Source: Anaerolineae bacterium (GTDB lineage: Bacteria; Chloroflexota; Anaerolineae; Aggregatilineales; Phototrophicaceae). Taken from it: a stretch of 64,000 bases of DNA. Shown here piece after piece: positions 8,537-17,009 of this stretch. The stretch is taken from assembly GCA_023382675.1 (NCBI GenBank), contig JAHDWN010000012.1, forward strand, positions 17,324-81,323, in the 5' to 3' direction. Under the pieces are notes generated by a model that made no database searches, was not told the origin of the DNA, and saw nothing but the letters and a program-made list of their open reading frames with translations. The stretch's first letter is position 1, and every line of letters begins with the position of its first letter. Position numbers and translations under genes: made by a program.

Positions 8537-9739
8537 TCAGGCTAATGCAGCTGTGCGCACGTCAAATCGCGAGAGAATAGATGCGGGCATCAGGGTCAGC
8601 ATGAAGATCACACCCGCGACTGCATACGGCAGCAAGGGGGATCGCTCAAACAGAAACCCGCTCAGGATAGCACCCGAAATGATGCCCAGGCTGACCGCAG
8701 ATTGGTAAACGCCCAACACCGCGCCGCTGACTTCTTCGCGAACGGAAGTTGTGACCAGTGATTGCAGAGACGGCATCATCGTTCCGCTGCCGACAGCGAA
8801 ACCGAGCATTCCGATTGTGGCAACGCTCAGAGGGAAAGGCAGCAACACCAATGACCACAGGGATAATGCGCGCAGGATCGCCCCCAGAATGACCAGGCGG
8901 TGTTCGCCAAATCGCGATGCGAGCGGTTCGATGAGGAGGAGTTGTGTCAGCAACTGCCCGACGCCATGGACGGCAAAAAGCAGCCCGGCTCGCAGCGTGA
9001 CGTCGGCTGCGCTCATATCCTGAAAAAGAACATCTCCGGCATACAGCGACCACGTACTCTGAAACAACATCATGGCGAACTGCCCGCCGAAGCCGATGAG
9101 CAGCATGAGCAGCAAGGGCGTATTGTGGATCACCTCGTTGCGGGATAAACGCGGGCTGCCCTGGCTGAGACGTTTGGCGCGCACCTCTGGAGTCAGGGAT
9201 TCGTCCAGCCAGAACCAGGCCAGCAGCAGCGCGAGCAGCGAAATGATCGCACCGCCATAGAATGGTGCGCGTTCTCCCAATTGTGCTAGCAGACCGCCCA
9301 GGGGTGGGCCGAAGATCAAGCCGGTTCCGAACGCCGCCCAGACCAATCCCAGGGCGCGTGTGCGCTGTTTGGGGGCCGAAATGTCGGCCAGGTAGGCTTG
9401 TGCCACGATCACATTGCCGCCGGTAATGCCGTCGAGAATTCGCGCCAGAAACAGCACGGGCAGCGTATCTGCCATACCCATGATCAGGAAGCTGACGACT
9501 GTGCCGAACAGACTGACGAACAGCACAGGCAACCGCCCATAACGATCCGACAGACGGCCCATCACCGGGCTGGCGAAAAACTGTGCAATGTAAAACGTGG
9601 CGTACAACAGCGTCACCAATTCGGGCGACGCGTGATAATAGCGCTGTGTAAACAGCGGCAGCACCGGGATGACGATGGTCGCGCCGATAAAGTTGCTCAG
9701 GACGATGACAAAGATAGGGATGAACCGACGTCGTTCCAC
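8537..9739 (-). CDS. MFS transporter, probable drug/metabolite efflux
   Basis: A 400-residue protein with twelve hydrophobic segments. The MFS motif A is visible after the second segment (GRLSDRYGRLPVL), and a related GxxLxxxxGxRxP pattern lies between the halves. The N-terminal sequence NFIGATIVIPVLPLF resembles the DHA1 (tetracycline/multidrug type) exporters. The start is GTG at 9739; no strong ribosome-binding site is seen. Substrate unknown. It is read in the same direction as trmB, 74 bases upstream, and may share its transcript. Confidence 0.85.
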   Translation of the reverse strand: MERRRFIPIFVIVLSNFIGATIVIPVLPLFTQRYYHASPELVTLLYATFYIAQFFASPVMGRLSDRYGRLPVLFVSLFGTVVSFLIMGMADTLPVLFLARILDGITGGNVIVAQAYLADISAPKQRTRALGLVWAAFGTGLIFGPPLGGLLAQLGERAPFYGGAIISLLALLLAWFWLDESLTPEVRAKRLSQGSPRLSRNEVIHNTPLLLMLLIGFGGQFAMMLFQSTWSLYAGDVLFQDMSAADVTLRAGLLFAVHGVGQLLTQLLLIEPLASRFGEHRLVILGAILRALSLWSLVLLPFPLSVATIGMLGFAVGSGTMMPSLQSLVTTSVREEVSGAVLGVYQSAVSLGIISGAILSGFLFERSPLLPYAVAGVIFMLTLMPASILSRFDVRTAALA

Positions 9740-9817
9740 GATTTTGCTCGATGATTTCCATGATTACGCGCACAAGTAAGCGCACGTAATAACACATCTT
9801 GTCTGGCAAAGCACTAT

Positions 9818-10696
9818 TCAGGCAGTACGCCCAGCCTGGAGCGTGAGGACACTGATTTCAGGCCGGCAGTTGAAGCGCACCTGGGGAAACCAGACCATGC
9901 CCAATCCGCGATTGGTGTACTGCCACATATCGCCGACGCGATAAAGGCCGCTCGGATACTTATGCCCAAGCTCTGGCAGGATCGGCATCGCGCCGCCCGG
10001 CAGCACACACTGCCCGCCGTGCGTGTGGCCGGAAAGCTGCAAGTCGAAACGTTCTGTCGCCGCGCTTTCGTCCGCGAAATCAGGCTCGTGCGCAAGCAGC
10101 ACGGCTGCGCCGGCGGCAGGCACATCATCCAACACCTTGTCCAACCGGTGTTGATTCTCCCAGACATCATCCACGCCCGCTATGTGAAGCTGTACGCCGC
10201 CGCGCACGAGCGTGTGAACACGATTATTCAAATCGATCATGCCTGAAGCTGAAATCATCTGCCGCACGGCATATGCACCCGTCCAGTGGTCGTGATTTCC
10301 CAGGATGCCAGCCACCCCGTCGCGCGCCCGCAGTTCTCGGAGCGGCAGCACCACGCTGTTTGCATAATCGCTGGCTTTGCCGCGTGTCACAAAGTCGCCG
10401 GTCATGATCACGAAATCGGGCTGCTGTGCATTGACGAGCGAGACAATTCCCAGCAGTCGTTCGCGCGTCATGTGCCGGTGATCCATGTGGATGTCGCTGA
10501 TCTGCACCAGACGGTAACCATCGAACGCCGGGTCGAGGCGCGGCAGCCGCAAGTGAACATGTTCGATGGCGAGCATTTCCGGCTCGATCCGGCTGGCATA
10601 CACATAACCTGCCCCGCCGGATGCTGTGAGCGCCACCCCTGCGCCTAAGACCTGAAGAAAGCGTCGCCGCGTGATGGAACCATTTGGGTTTTGCAT
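9818..10696 (-). CDS. Tat-exported metallophosphoesterase (YkuE-like)
   Basis: A 292-residue protein with an N-terminal twin-arginine signal (TRRRFLQ at about residues 9-15, followed by a hydrophobic stretch), so it is probably exported folded and may remain membrane-anchored. The calcineurin-like metal-binding set is complete: SDIHMDH, MTGDFVTRG, GNHDHW, LAHEPD and SGHTHGGQ. Similar YkuE/YaeI proteins are phosphodiesterases thought to act on lipids or nucleotides such as UDP-diacylglucosamine-like substrates; the true substrate here is unknown. GAGGGAC precedes the ATG. Confidence 0.92.
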   Translation of the reverse strand: MQNPNGSITRRRFLQVLGAGVALTASGGAGYVYASRIEPEMLAIEHVHLRLPRLDPAFDGYRLVQISDIHMDHRHMTRERLLGIVSLVNAQQPDFVIMTGDFVTRGKASDYANSVVLPLRELRARDGVAGILGNHDHWTGAYAVRQMISASGMIDLNNRVHTLVRGGVQLHIAGVDDVWENQHRLDKVLDDVPAAGAAVLLAHEPDFADESAATERFDLQLSGHTHGGQCVLPGGAMPILPELGHKYPSGLYRVGDMWQYTNRGLGMVWFPQVRFNCRPEISVLTLQAGRTA

Positions 10697-10798
10697 GTGT
10701 CCCTCGTTATCCCGTTTCGTCTGTGGCGAGCACGCAATCGCGCCTTGCCACCAGTTTTCTTTTACAGGGCGACGAAAGCGTTTCCTCGAAACGGGCGC

Positions 10799-12064
10799 TC
10801 ATGAGAGCGGAAGGTTACTCATGCCCGAAAGGAATGATCCCAAAAATGCGCTTGACAACACGTAACCGACGACCATGCTGATCACCCACAAGAAACCGAA
10901 AGCGAAGATATTGGTCAAACAGCCGCTGCCAGCGCTGAAATTGTACGCCTGGGAGGTGAGGCTGGAGGCCTTGAAGAGAATCTGAAGGCCGATCAACGAC
11001 GTGATAAAACCAATAAGTACCGTAAAGATGGGGGAACCGGCGCCGATTGTGACCCAGACCGAAGCAACGAGGAGTGCATATAACAGCGGTAACCGCTTGT
11101 TGTACAGCCCAAAGAGCTTGTCGAGCATGAAGCGGATCGTGCCTTTGCCCCCAAAGAGCGTGGTGGCGACGAAATGGATGGCGGCTCCCTGCAAGAAAAG
11201 ATTGACCGCACTGCCGACACCCGAAATCAGACCGACGATCAGGCCTGTCACGAGCGAGAATGAAGCGACCATCGAACGAAGCTCACCGGCCTGCCTGGCA
11301 GAGATCATGTCGGAATCTGTTGAAAGACTGGAAATGCTTTCGGTAAAAACAAAGAACATGATCAAGGTTCCAAACACGTTGATCAGCACGAATACCGCCA
11401 ATTCCAGCGTCACGCCGCTCCAGCGCGATTTCTCAGCAGTTTCCAGGTGCATAGCTGTCTGCACCGATTTTTGCTGACGCTTGCTTTCTTTGAGGAATTC
11501 TTTCGCTTGCGCCTGATCAAGAATGAAATTGATAGCCGCCTGCCCGGTATCGCCGGTGACTGCGCCTGCAACACTGACAAAAAATCCATCGTCCTTAATG
11601 TCTGGATTGAGTTCAAGTGCCTTGCGCAGCGCCTTGAGTGCGCGGGCATTGTCGCCATTCATGTTGTGGGATAAAGCTTCATCGAGGTAGCTCTTGCTGC
11701 GGTCGATGTCCGCCTGCGTGACCACGTGGCGGCGTTGAACGGGAATCGCGGATGCTTTTGCAGTGTCTTCGGCTTCGTAACTCGCCAATTCTTCCTTCAG
11801 GCGGCTGCTCGCGCTTGAAGATGAGGCAGCGGCACCGACCTGTTGCACAGGCGGTGGCTCCTGCTGGGTCTGTTGGCGCAGATAACGCCCGGCTTTGAGC
11901 GCAAGTTCGCGCAGCGCTGGTTCGGGGTCGTTTTTGTAGACTTCCGCCAGCGGCTGCAAAGCAGCGCGGTCATTGGATTTTCCCAGTGCGATAATGGCTT
12001 CTCGCCGGCGTGCGGCGTCGTTGCTCTTGAGCTGCTTCACATATGTCTCGATCACAATCACCAC
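10799..12064 (-). CDS. HEAT/TPR-containing membrane protein with Yip1-like domain
   Basis: A 421-residue protein of three parts. Residues 1-65 look like HEAT repeats (DAARRREAIIALGKSND). After a Ser/Pro-rich linker, a single TPR-like unit lies near residues 125-155 (ARALKALRKALELNPD). From about residue 220 there are five hydrophobic segments with the loop AIHFVATTLFGGKGT, reminiscent of Yip1 family proteins. The function is unknown; a scaffold that couples cytosolic protein interactions to a membrane domain is a guess. Start is one of several GTG codons at 12064-12055; the first is given here. Confidence 0.7.
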   Translation of the reverse strand: MVIVIETYVKQLKSNDAARRREAIIALGKSNDRAALQPLAEVYKNDPEPALRELALKAGRYLRQQTQQEPPPVQQVGAAASSSSASSRLKEELASYEAEDTAKASAIPVQRRHVVTQADIDRSKSYLDEALSHNMNGDNARALKALRKALELNPDIKDDGFFVSVAGAVTGDTGQAAINFILDQAQAKEFLKESKRQQKSVQTAMHLETAEKSRWSGVTLELAVFVLINVFGTLIMFFVFTESISSLSTDSDMISARQAGELRSMVASFSLVTGLIVGLISGVGSAVNLFLQGAAIHFVATTLFGGKGTIRFMLDKLFGLYNKRLPLLYALLVASVWVTIGAGSPIFTVLIGFITSLIGLQILFKASSLTSQAYNFSAGSGCLTNIFAFGFLWVISMVVGYVLSSAFLGSFLSGMSNLPLS

Positions 12065-12151
12065 CTTTGCATATCGCTTAGATGATCACGTTTCTCTCTA
12101 TTCAATTATCACCTTGGCAAAAGGGTTCATCACTTGAGATCGGAAAACAGG

Positions 12152-12706
12152 TTATTCGCTTAGCGCCTCAAACGCCGCGCGTGAGATGTAGTCGGCTCCC
12201 TGGGGCGATAACCTGCTCTCGTAAAGAACGAACCGATCCACAATCAACGGCTTGCTCGCCAGTGTCTTATGCTGCTCAAGGAAGTCGTCCACGGCGCGAT
12301 CAGGCCTGGATGCGCGCAGCCGGGCGAGGGTCACGTGTGGATGAAAGGCACGGCCTTCCGGCGCAAAACCGACCGTAACGAGCGCTTGTTCGATCTGAGT
12401 GTACAAGTCGCTCATTGCGCCAGGTGCCGCAATCCCCGCCCAGAGCACACGCGCCGCACGCTTTTGATCTGGCGGAAAACGGCCAACATTTTGAACATGG
12501 ATCTCAAAAGGTTCAAACCGGATCGGTTGCAGCGCAGCGACAATGGGGGCGATTTGAGCAGCCGAAACGTCATCCCCAAGAAAACGCAGTGTGATGTGGT
12601 AGGTGTTACGCCTGGCCCAACTTGCAGCGCCAATATTCGCGCGAACATGGGTCAGGAGATCCTTAACCGAGTCTGGAAGATCAACTGCGATAAAGAGACG
12701 TGGCAT
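12152..12706 (-). CDS. thpR: RNA 2',3'-cyclic phosphodiesterase (2H family)
   Basis: A 184-residue 2H phosphoesterase with both catalytic HxTx motifs, HITLRF near residue 41 and HVTLARL near residue 125, and the N-terminal RLFIAVDLP typical of ThpR/LigT. It opens 2',3'-cyclic phosphates at RNA ends to 2'-phosphates and can ligate tRNA halves in vitro; physiological role unclear. The length fits the family. It lies head-to-tail with the Yip1-like gene, 87 bases apart. Confidence 0.93.
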   Translation of the reverse strand: MPRLFIAVDLPDSVKDLLTHVRANIGAASWARRNTYHITLRFLGDDVSAAQIAPIVAALQPIRFEPFEIHVQNVGRFPPDQKRAARVLWAGIAAPGAMSDLYTQIEQALVTVGFAPEGRAFHPHVTLARLRASRPDRAVDDFLEQHKTLASKPLIVDRFVLYESRLSPQGADYISRAAFEALSE

Positions 12707-12719
12707 GACTTAGGCAACT

Positions 12720-12752
12720 TAAAGAAACAAAAAAGCCACGCCCGGGCGTGGC
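12720..12752 (-). terminator. Rho-independent terminator
   Basis: A GC-rich hairpin (12735-12741 paired with 12746-12752, loop CCGG) is followed on the minus strand by TTTTTTGTTTC. It lies 24 bases after the stop of the small minus-strand gene at 12777 and would separate it from thpR. Confidence 0.82.
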
Positions 12753-12776
12753 AATCTGGGCAATAATGTGAGTCAG

Positions 12777-13016
12777 TTATTGCTGAGCAGGCTCGACAAG
12801 ATTTCCCGCTGCCGGTGAATCATGATCACCATCGTGGGTCTGGTCGTTCCCCTCTGCCCGATTGCGCATTCTAAAAACGCCGGTGATGCTGGCGCTGTCT
12901 TCGGCTTCCGCAGATTCACGCAACGCTTCAGCCGCATCTCGATACGCTTCCATCAGGTGTCGCGGGATTTGACCGGTTTCTGACGCGGCATCTGTTCGGT
13001 TCTTGGACGGTATCAT
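12777..13016 (-). CDS. Small acidic hypothetical protein
   Basis: A 79-residue protein, strongly acidic and rich in Asp, Glu, Ala, Gln and Ser, with a short amphipathic helix-like centre (RHLMEAYRDAAEALRESAEAED). No family recognised. The ATG at 13016 was chosen because GAGG lies five bases upstream; a TTG six codons earlier has no such site. A strong terminator follows directly, supporting a genuine transcript. It is divergent from ychF. Confidence 0.6.
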   Translation of the reverse strand: MIPSKNRTDAASETGQIPRHLMEAYRDAAEALRESAEAEDSASITGVFRMRNRAEGNDQTHDGDHDSPAAGNLVEPAQQ

Positions 13017-13237
13017 GCCATCCTCGCTTCTCAATTACGTATAGATTCAAACGTGTTAGGTTAATTCTACACCATTTCAAGTATACCAGACTATAGCACA
13101 AATAGAACACGTGCGCGAGGAATTCATTGATCGAATTTCACGACAAAGTGTTTAAGAAACTTCGAGACTCCAATCACCTGACCACAATCTGTATACTTGC
13201 CACAAGTTTTGCATCTTAGAGAGGCTCCAGGGCGACC

Positions 13238-14311
13238 ATGCGACTAGGCATCATTGGCTTACCAAACAGCGGTAAAACCACCATTTTTAACGCATTGACT
13301 AACTCGAATCTCCCGACCGGCGCGGCGACGAGCGGCCAGTTTGAAGTTCACACGGCTGTTGTCAGCGTCCCTGATGAACGGGTGGATCGTTTGAGTGCCA
13401 TGTACAACCCGAAGAAGACGATCTATACACAGGTAACATATGTGGACATCGGCGGGTTGGAGAAGGGGGTCGCAGAAGGCGGCCTGAAGGGGCAATTTCG
13501 CAATGAGCTTGCCCAACTTGACGGCATGGTACAGGTGCTGCGCGCCTTCGCTGATGAAAACGTCCCCCATCCTTACGGTACGGTTGATCCGCAGCGCGAC
13601 CTCGACATTATCGAGGGTGAATTCCTTCTATCCGACCTGGTGATGATCGAGTCGCGGCTCGAAAAGATCGCTGAGGAGCAGCGGCGTAAGGGGCGCACGC
13701 TGGAAAAGGCCACCGTTGACGAGGCCGAGCTACTTGAGCGTCTCAAGGCACTGCTCGAAAGTGACATCCCCCTGCGCGATGTCGATCTCACGGATACGGA
13801 AGTCAAAATGCTAAAAGGTTTCGGCCTTCTGACGCTGAAGCCGATGCTGATCGTGCTCAATCAGGGGGATGAACGCCGTGATTATGCTATCGTCAACGAT
13901 CACAAACGCAGCAACATCATCGATCTGCAAGGTAAAATCGAAGCGGAATTGAGCCAGCTCGAACCTGAAGATGCAACAGTCTTCATGGAAGAATATGGGA
14001 TCACCGAACTGAGCGCGGCAAAGGTCGTGCGTCTGTCATACGAATTGCTCGCTTATGATTCCTTCTTCACAGTCGGTGAAGATGAAGTCCGTGCGTGGCG
14101 GATGCCCACGGGCGCGACTGCGCCAGAAGCTGCGGGCGTGATCCATACGGATCTGCAAAAGGGCTTTATCCGGGCAGAAGTTTTCCATTATGACGATTTG
14201 ATCGAACTCGGAAGCGAAGCTGCCGTCAAGAACGCTGGCAAGTTCCGCCTGGAAGGGCGCGATTACATCGTCAAAGATGGCGACATTTTGCATATCCGCC
14301 ACAGCAGTTAG
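13238..14311 (+). CDS. ychF: Ribosome-binding ATPase YchF (Obg family)
   Basis: A 357-residue P-loop NTPase. The Walker A motif GLPNSGKTT is at residues 7-15, a long helical insertion spans about 115-185 (KIAEEQRRKGRTLEKA) and a TGS domain ends the protein (RAEVFHYDDLIELGSEAAVKNAG...). YchF binds ribosomes, hydrolyses ATP rather than GTP and influences stress responses. The base-recognition motif, NxxE in most YchF proteins, reads NQGD here. The putative -10 TATACT at 13192 lies 40 bases upstream. dnaN follows 93 bases later. Confidence 0.93.
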   Translation: MRLGIIGLPNSGKTTIFNALTNSNLPTGAATSGQFEVHTAVVSVPDERVDRLSAMYNPKKTIYTQVTYVDIGGLEKGVAEGGLKGQFRNELAQLDGMVQVLRAFADENVPHPYGTVDPQRDLDIIEGEFLLSDLVMIESRLEKIAEEQRRKGRTLEKATVDEAELLERLKALLESDIPLRDVDLTDTEVKMLKGFGLLTLKPMLIVLNQGDERRDYAIVNDHKRSNIIDLQGKIEAELSQLEPEDATVFMEEYGITELSAAKVVRLSYELLAYDSFFTVGEDEVRAWRMPTGATAPEAAGVIHTDLQKGFIRAEVFHYDDLIELGSEAAVKNAGKFRLEGRDYIVKDGDILHIRHSS

Positions 14312-14338
14312 AGCGTACAAAAGACAAACTTTCTGCGC

Positions 14339-14344
14339 TATACT
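14339..14344 (+). promoter_or_regulatory. Candidate -10 element upstream of dnaN
   Basis: TATACT at 14339-14344 lies 60 bases before the dnaN start, in the ychF-dnaN gap. No convincing -35 is present at 16-18 bases. Weak. Confidence 0.3.
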
Positions 14345-14404
14345 CTTGCACATATATTCGAAAGAAATACCCCAACGAACCGGGCCAGGTGGGAGAAGAG
14401 CGGT

Positions 14405-15538
14405 ATGTTCGTATCAGTCTTGCAGGAGCAACTCGCTAAGGGCCTGAACATCGTCAGCAAAGCGGTAGATAGCCGTCCCACTTTGCCAGTACTGGCGAAT
14501 GTGCTGCTTTCGACCGAAGATGCAAGGCTCAAGCTGGCTGCGACCAATCTTGAATTGACCATCGTCAGCTACATTGGCGCGCGTGTGAACCAGCCGGGCG
14601 AGATTACACTGCCATCCAAAACGTTCGTTGAGTTGGTCAGCAATCTTTCGCCAGAAAGCGTGAATTTGCAGCTTGACAGCGCAACGCAGTCGGTGCGGGT
14701 TGTCTGCGGCGCAACCCGGTCGGACATCAAGGGGATAAGTGCCAGCGAGTTTCCTCCCATTCCTGAAGAAATGGAACCGGATGTCATGGTTCCTGGCCGT
14801 GTGCTTCGCGACATGATCAATCAGACCGCCTTCGCAGCCGCTAAAGATGATAACCGCCCGATATTGACGGGGCTGTACACGCAGTTCGACGGCAACATCT
14901 TGACGATGGCTGCTGCGGATGGCTACCGGTTGGCCGTTCGCACGACAGCGATTGAGCAGCATTTCGAGAAGCCGCGCGAGATCGTGATCCCGGCGCGCTC
15001 AATGCTGGAGGTGGCCCGTATTATCGGCGATGAGGAAGAACCGGTCGGCATCACGCTTCCCGGCAAACGCGACCTGGTGATGTTCTACGTCAAGAACACG
15101 GTTGTCTCGTCACAAATTCTTGAGGGCAAGTTTCCAGACTTTTCGACGATTATCCCACGCTCATACAGCACCAGCCTCGTGGTGTACACGGACGATTTGC
15201 TGCGCGCCTGTAAACGCGCGGAGATTTTCGCCCGCGATAGCAATAACAGCGCGCGGGTTTACGTTCGCCCGTCCAACAATGTCAGCGAACCTGGCGAAGT
15301 GACCGTCATTGGCAAAAGCGCCGAACGTGGCGACAACGAGGGGATGCTCGATGCGTCCGTCGAAGGTGAACCCCTGGAAGCCAATTTCAATATCCGCTAC
15401 TTGATCGACGCATTGGCCGTCATTCAGGACGAACGTGTCGTGCTACAGAGCAATGGTGCGGCACATCCTGGTGTCATGCGCCCGGAAGGCAGCGATAACT
15501 TCATCTACGTGCTGATGCCGATGGCAGTCCAACGCTAG
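14405..15538 (+). CDS. dnaN: DNA polymerase III beta subunit (sliding clamp)
   Basis: A 377-residue sliding clamp with the usual three-fold repeat. It begins MFVSVLQEQLAKGLNIVSKAV, contains the conserved LPVLANVLL and GxYTQFDG...AADGYRLAVR stretches, and ends with the typical YVLMPM(xx)R tail. The dimeric ring holds replicative polymerase on DNA. dnaA and recF are not adjacent, so dnaN is away from the classical origin cluster; the AT-rich repeats of an origin are not seen here. GGGAGAAG lies upstream of the ATG. A GC-rich terminator follows. Confidence 0.97.
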   Translation: MFVSVLQEQLAKGLNIVSKAVDSRPTLPVLANVLLSTEDARLKLAATNLELTIVSYIGARVNQPGEITLPSKTFVELVSNLSPESVNLQLDSATQSVRVVCGATRSDIKGISASEFPPIPEEMEPDVMVPGRVLRDMINQTAFAAAKDDNRPILTGLYTQFDGNILTMAAADGYRLAVRTTAIEQHFEKPREIVIPARSMLEVARIIGDEEEPVGITLPGKRDLVMFYVKNTVVSSQILEGKFPDFSTIIPRSYSTSLVVYTDDLLRACKRAEIFARDSNNSARVYVRPSNNVSEPGEVTVIGKSAERGDNEGMLDASVEGEPLEANFNIRYLIDALAVIQDERVVLQSNGAAHPGVMRPEGSDNFIYVLMPMAVQR

Positions 15539-15545
15539 CGAGTCT

Positions 15546-15569
15546 GGGCGGCGACACCGCCGCCCTTTC
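15546..15569 (+). terminator. Terminator after dnaN
   Basis: GGGCGGCG (15546-15553) pairs perfectly with CGCCGCCC (15558-15565) around loop ACAC, followed by TTTC. The T tract is short, so efficiency is uncertain. It starts eight bases after the dnaN stop. Confidence 0.62.
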
Positions 15570-15766
15570 AATACCCCACACATTTCTCAAATTCAGATCC
15601 CATCGACGTGGAGATGGACGCGGTTTCAACGTGAGGTGCTGCCTGCCAAGCCAGCGGTCGTGAAGCAGAATATGAGACGTGGATGTTAGATACTCATAAT
15701 TGTTTATCACCGATAATTCAGCTATAGTTTGCCACGGGCATTTGAAACATAAGAGGAGTAGCGAAC

Positions 15767-16468
15767 GTGGAGATCATCCAACAGGTCACTGAGCGCACAG
15801 GCATCTCGGAGCAGCAAGCTCGGCAGGCCATTGATGGGCTGAACAGTTCATTTAAAAGCAACCTTCCTGCCCCACTCGCAGATGTGATCGGCGGGTTGCT
15901 GTCTGGTGGCGCACCGGCTCCGCACGGCGGTGGTCCTGCGCCGACTACCGGCGGCGCTGACATGAATGATGCGCTTGGCGTTCTGGGTGGTCTGCTCGGC
16001 GATGCTCAGGGAAGCGGCAGCCAGGGCGGCAGCCTGGATGATTTGCTCGGCGGTCTGCTTGGCGGTTCGGGGGCTAGCCCAAGCGGAAATGCGCCTCAAG
16101 GATCAGGTCTGGATGATCTGCTCGGCGGCTTGCTTGGCAATATGGGATCGCAGCCTGGTGCTAATGCAGGCGGCCAGAGCGGGCTTGGCCTGGATGATCT
16201 TCTCGGTATGCTTAGCGGGGGCGGCCAGGGCGGTTTGAACCTGGATGGATTGGTGACAGACATTACCAAGAATTCTGGCGTCTCGCCCGATATTGCAACC
16301 ACCATAATTCAGATCGTGCTTCAGTTCCTGGGGGAACGGTTGCCAGAGCCTCTCGGCGGCCTTTTGTCTGGTCTTGTCGGCGGACAATCTAGTTCTACCG
16401 GCAATGATGATAGTTTTGGCATTGATGATATTGCACGCGGCCTGGGTGGTATTCTCGGCAGTCAATAG
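15767..16468 (+). CDS. DUF937-like Gly-rich repeat protein
   Basis: A 233-residue protein with no signal peptide. An N-terminal helical domain (IIQQVTERTGISEQQARQAIDGL) and a C-terminal one (ITKNSGVSPDIATTIIQIVLQFLGERL) flank a low-complexity middle of Gly, Ser and Asn in which the unit LDDLLGGLLG recurs four times (about residues 85-160). This resembles DUF937/YidB-like proteins, whose role is unknown. The GTG start has AGGAG nine bases upstream. Spacing of Leu-rich units separated by Gly linkers suggests self-assembly, which is inference only. A hairpin follows the stop. Confidence 0.72.
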   Translation: MEIIQQVTERTGISEQQARQAIDGLNSSFKSNLPAPLADVIGGLLSGGAPAPHGGGPAPTTGGADMNDALGVLGGLLGDAQGSGSQGGSLDDLLGGLLGGSGASPSGNAPQGSGLDDLLGGLLGNMGSQPGANAGGQSGLGLDDLLGMLSGGGQGGLNLDGLVTDITKNSGVSPDIATTIIQIVLQFLGERLPEPLGGLLSGLVGGQSSSTGNDDSFGIDDIARGLGGILGSQ

Positions 16469-16482
16469 TTTCAGTGAAGATG

Positions 16483-16514
16483 GGTGAGAAGGCATTTCCC
16501 TTCTCACCGACATG
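16483..16514 (+). terminator. Hairpin after the DUF937-like gene
   Basis: Ten perfect base pairs (16483-16492 with 16499-16508) close a six-base loop 14 bases after the stop codon. The bases that follow include only short T runs, so this is either a weak terminator or a 3' stabilising structure. Confidence 0.5.
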
Positions 16515-16657
16515 ATTTTGATCATTGCAAAAGCAGTACTTTATTCCTTTCACGATCCTCAATGAAGTTATATATAATGTTTCACAGTTCTCAAGGATCT
16601 CATCACGCATTTCTCAATTAAACTGAGTTATAGCTTGATGATTAGAGGGGGTGTGTA

Positions 16658-16828
16658 ATGGAAGTTGTGCTGAAAATCATGTTGGTCTGGTTTGTGGTTT
16701 CGGTTCCCGTCAGCTTACTGGTCGGCAAATTGTTTGCTTCGCAGTCACGCGCTGCCCAACCTGAGTACGCATCCGAGTTTTCGCGCTACGTGAGCCAACT
16801 GGAAACACAAGAAATCCCGGTCACCTAG
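16658..16828 (+). CDS. 56-residue single-pass membrane peptide
   Basis: ATG at 16658 opens a 56-codon frame ending TAG at 16826-16828. The first 26 residues are strongly hydrophobic (LKIMLVWFVVSVPVSLLVG) and read as one membrane helix; the remaining 30 are polar with an acidic C-terminus (QLETQEIPVT). A purine-rich AGAGGGGG ribosome site lies seven to eight bases upstream, and a T-tailed terminator follows at 16872. It is too short for usual ORF cut-offs. No family recognised; small phage-shock or regulator peptides look similar in layout. Confidence 0.62.
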   Translation: MEVVLKIMLVWFVVSVPVSLLVGKLFASQSRAAQPEYASEFSRYVSQLETQEIPVT

Positions 16829-16871
16829 AAATTACACCTTTACATCCCCTACATCCCCTGAGCCAAAAATC

Positions 16872-16908
16872 ACGCCGGACGCTCTCGCGCCAGGCGTTTT
16901 TGTTTCTG
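16872..16908 (+). terminator. Rho-independent terminator
   Basis: An 11-position stem (16872-16882 with 16887-16897, two mismatches, loop TCTC) is followed by TTTTTGTTTCT. It ends the unit containing the 56-residue membrane peptide and precedes the glycosyltransferase at 17010. Confidence 0.75.
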
Positions 16909-17009
16909 CCCATGTAACTTACCCCAATTGTGTGCGTATAATTCCTCAAGACTTGCAAGAACAAATTTCCCTTTGATAGACTTCCACACATCTGTGCAGT
17001 ACCCAATTG

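Noticed and set aside
7515..8708. 397-residue plus-strand ORF opposite trmB and the MFS gene end
   Set aside because: Shadow of trmB; no recognisable domains, no ribosome site, spans the trmB/MFS boundary.
14405..15538. dnaN suggesting a replication origin nearby
   Set aside because: No dnaA, recF or gyrB is adjacent, no DnaA-box cluster was noticed, so the clamp gene is not marking oriC here.
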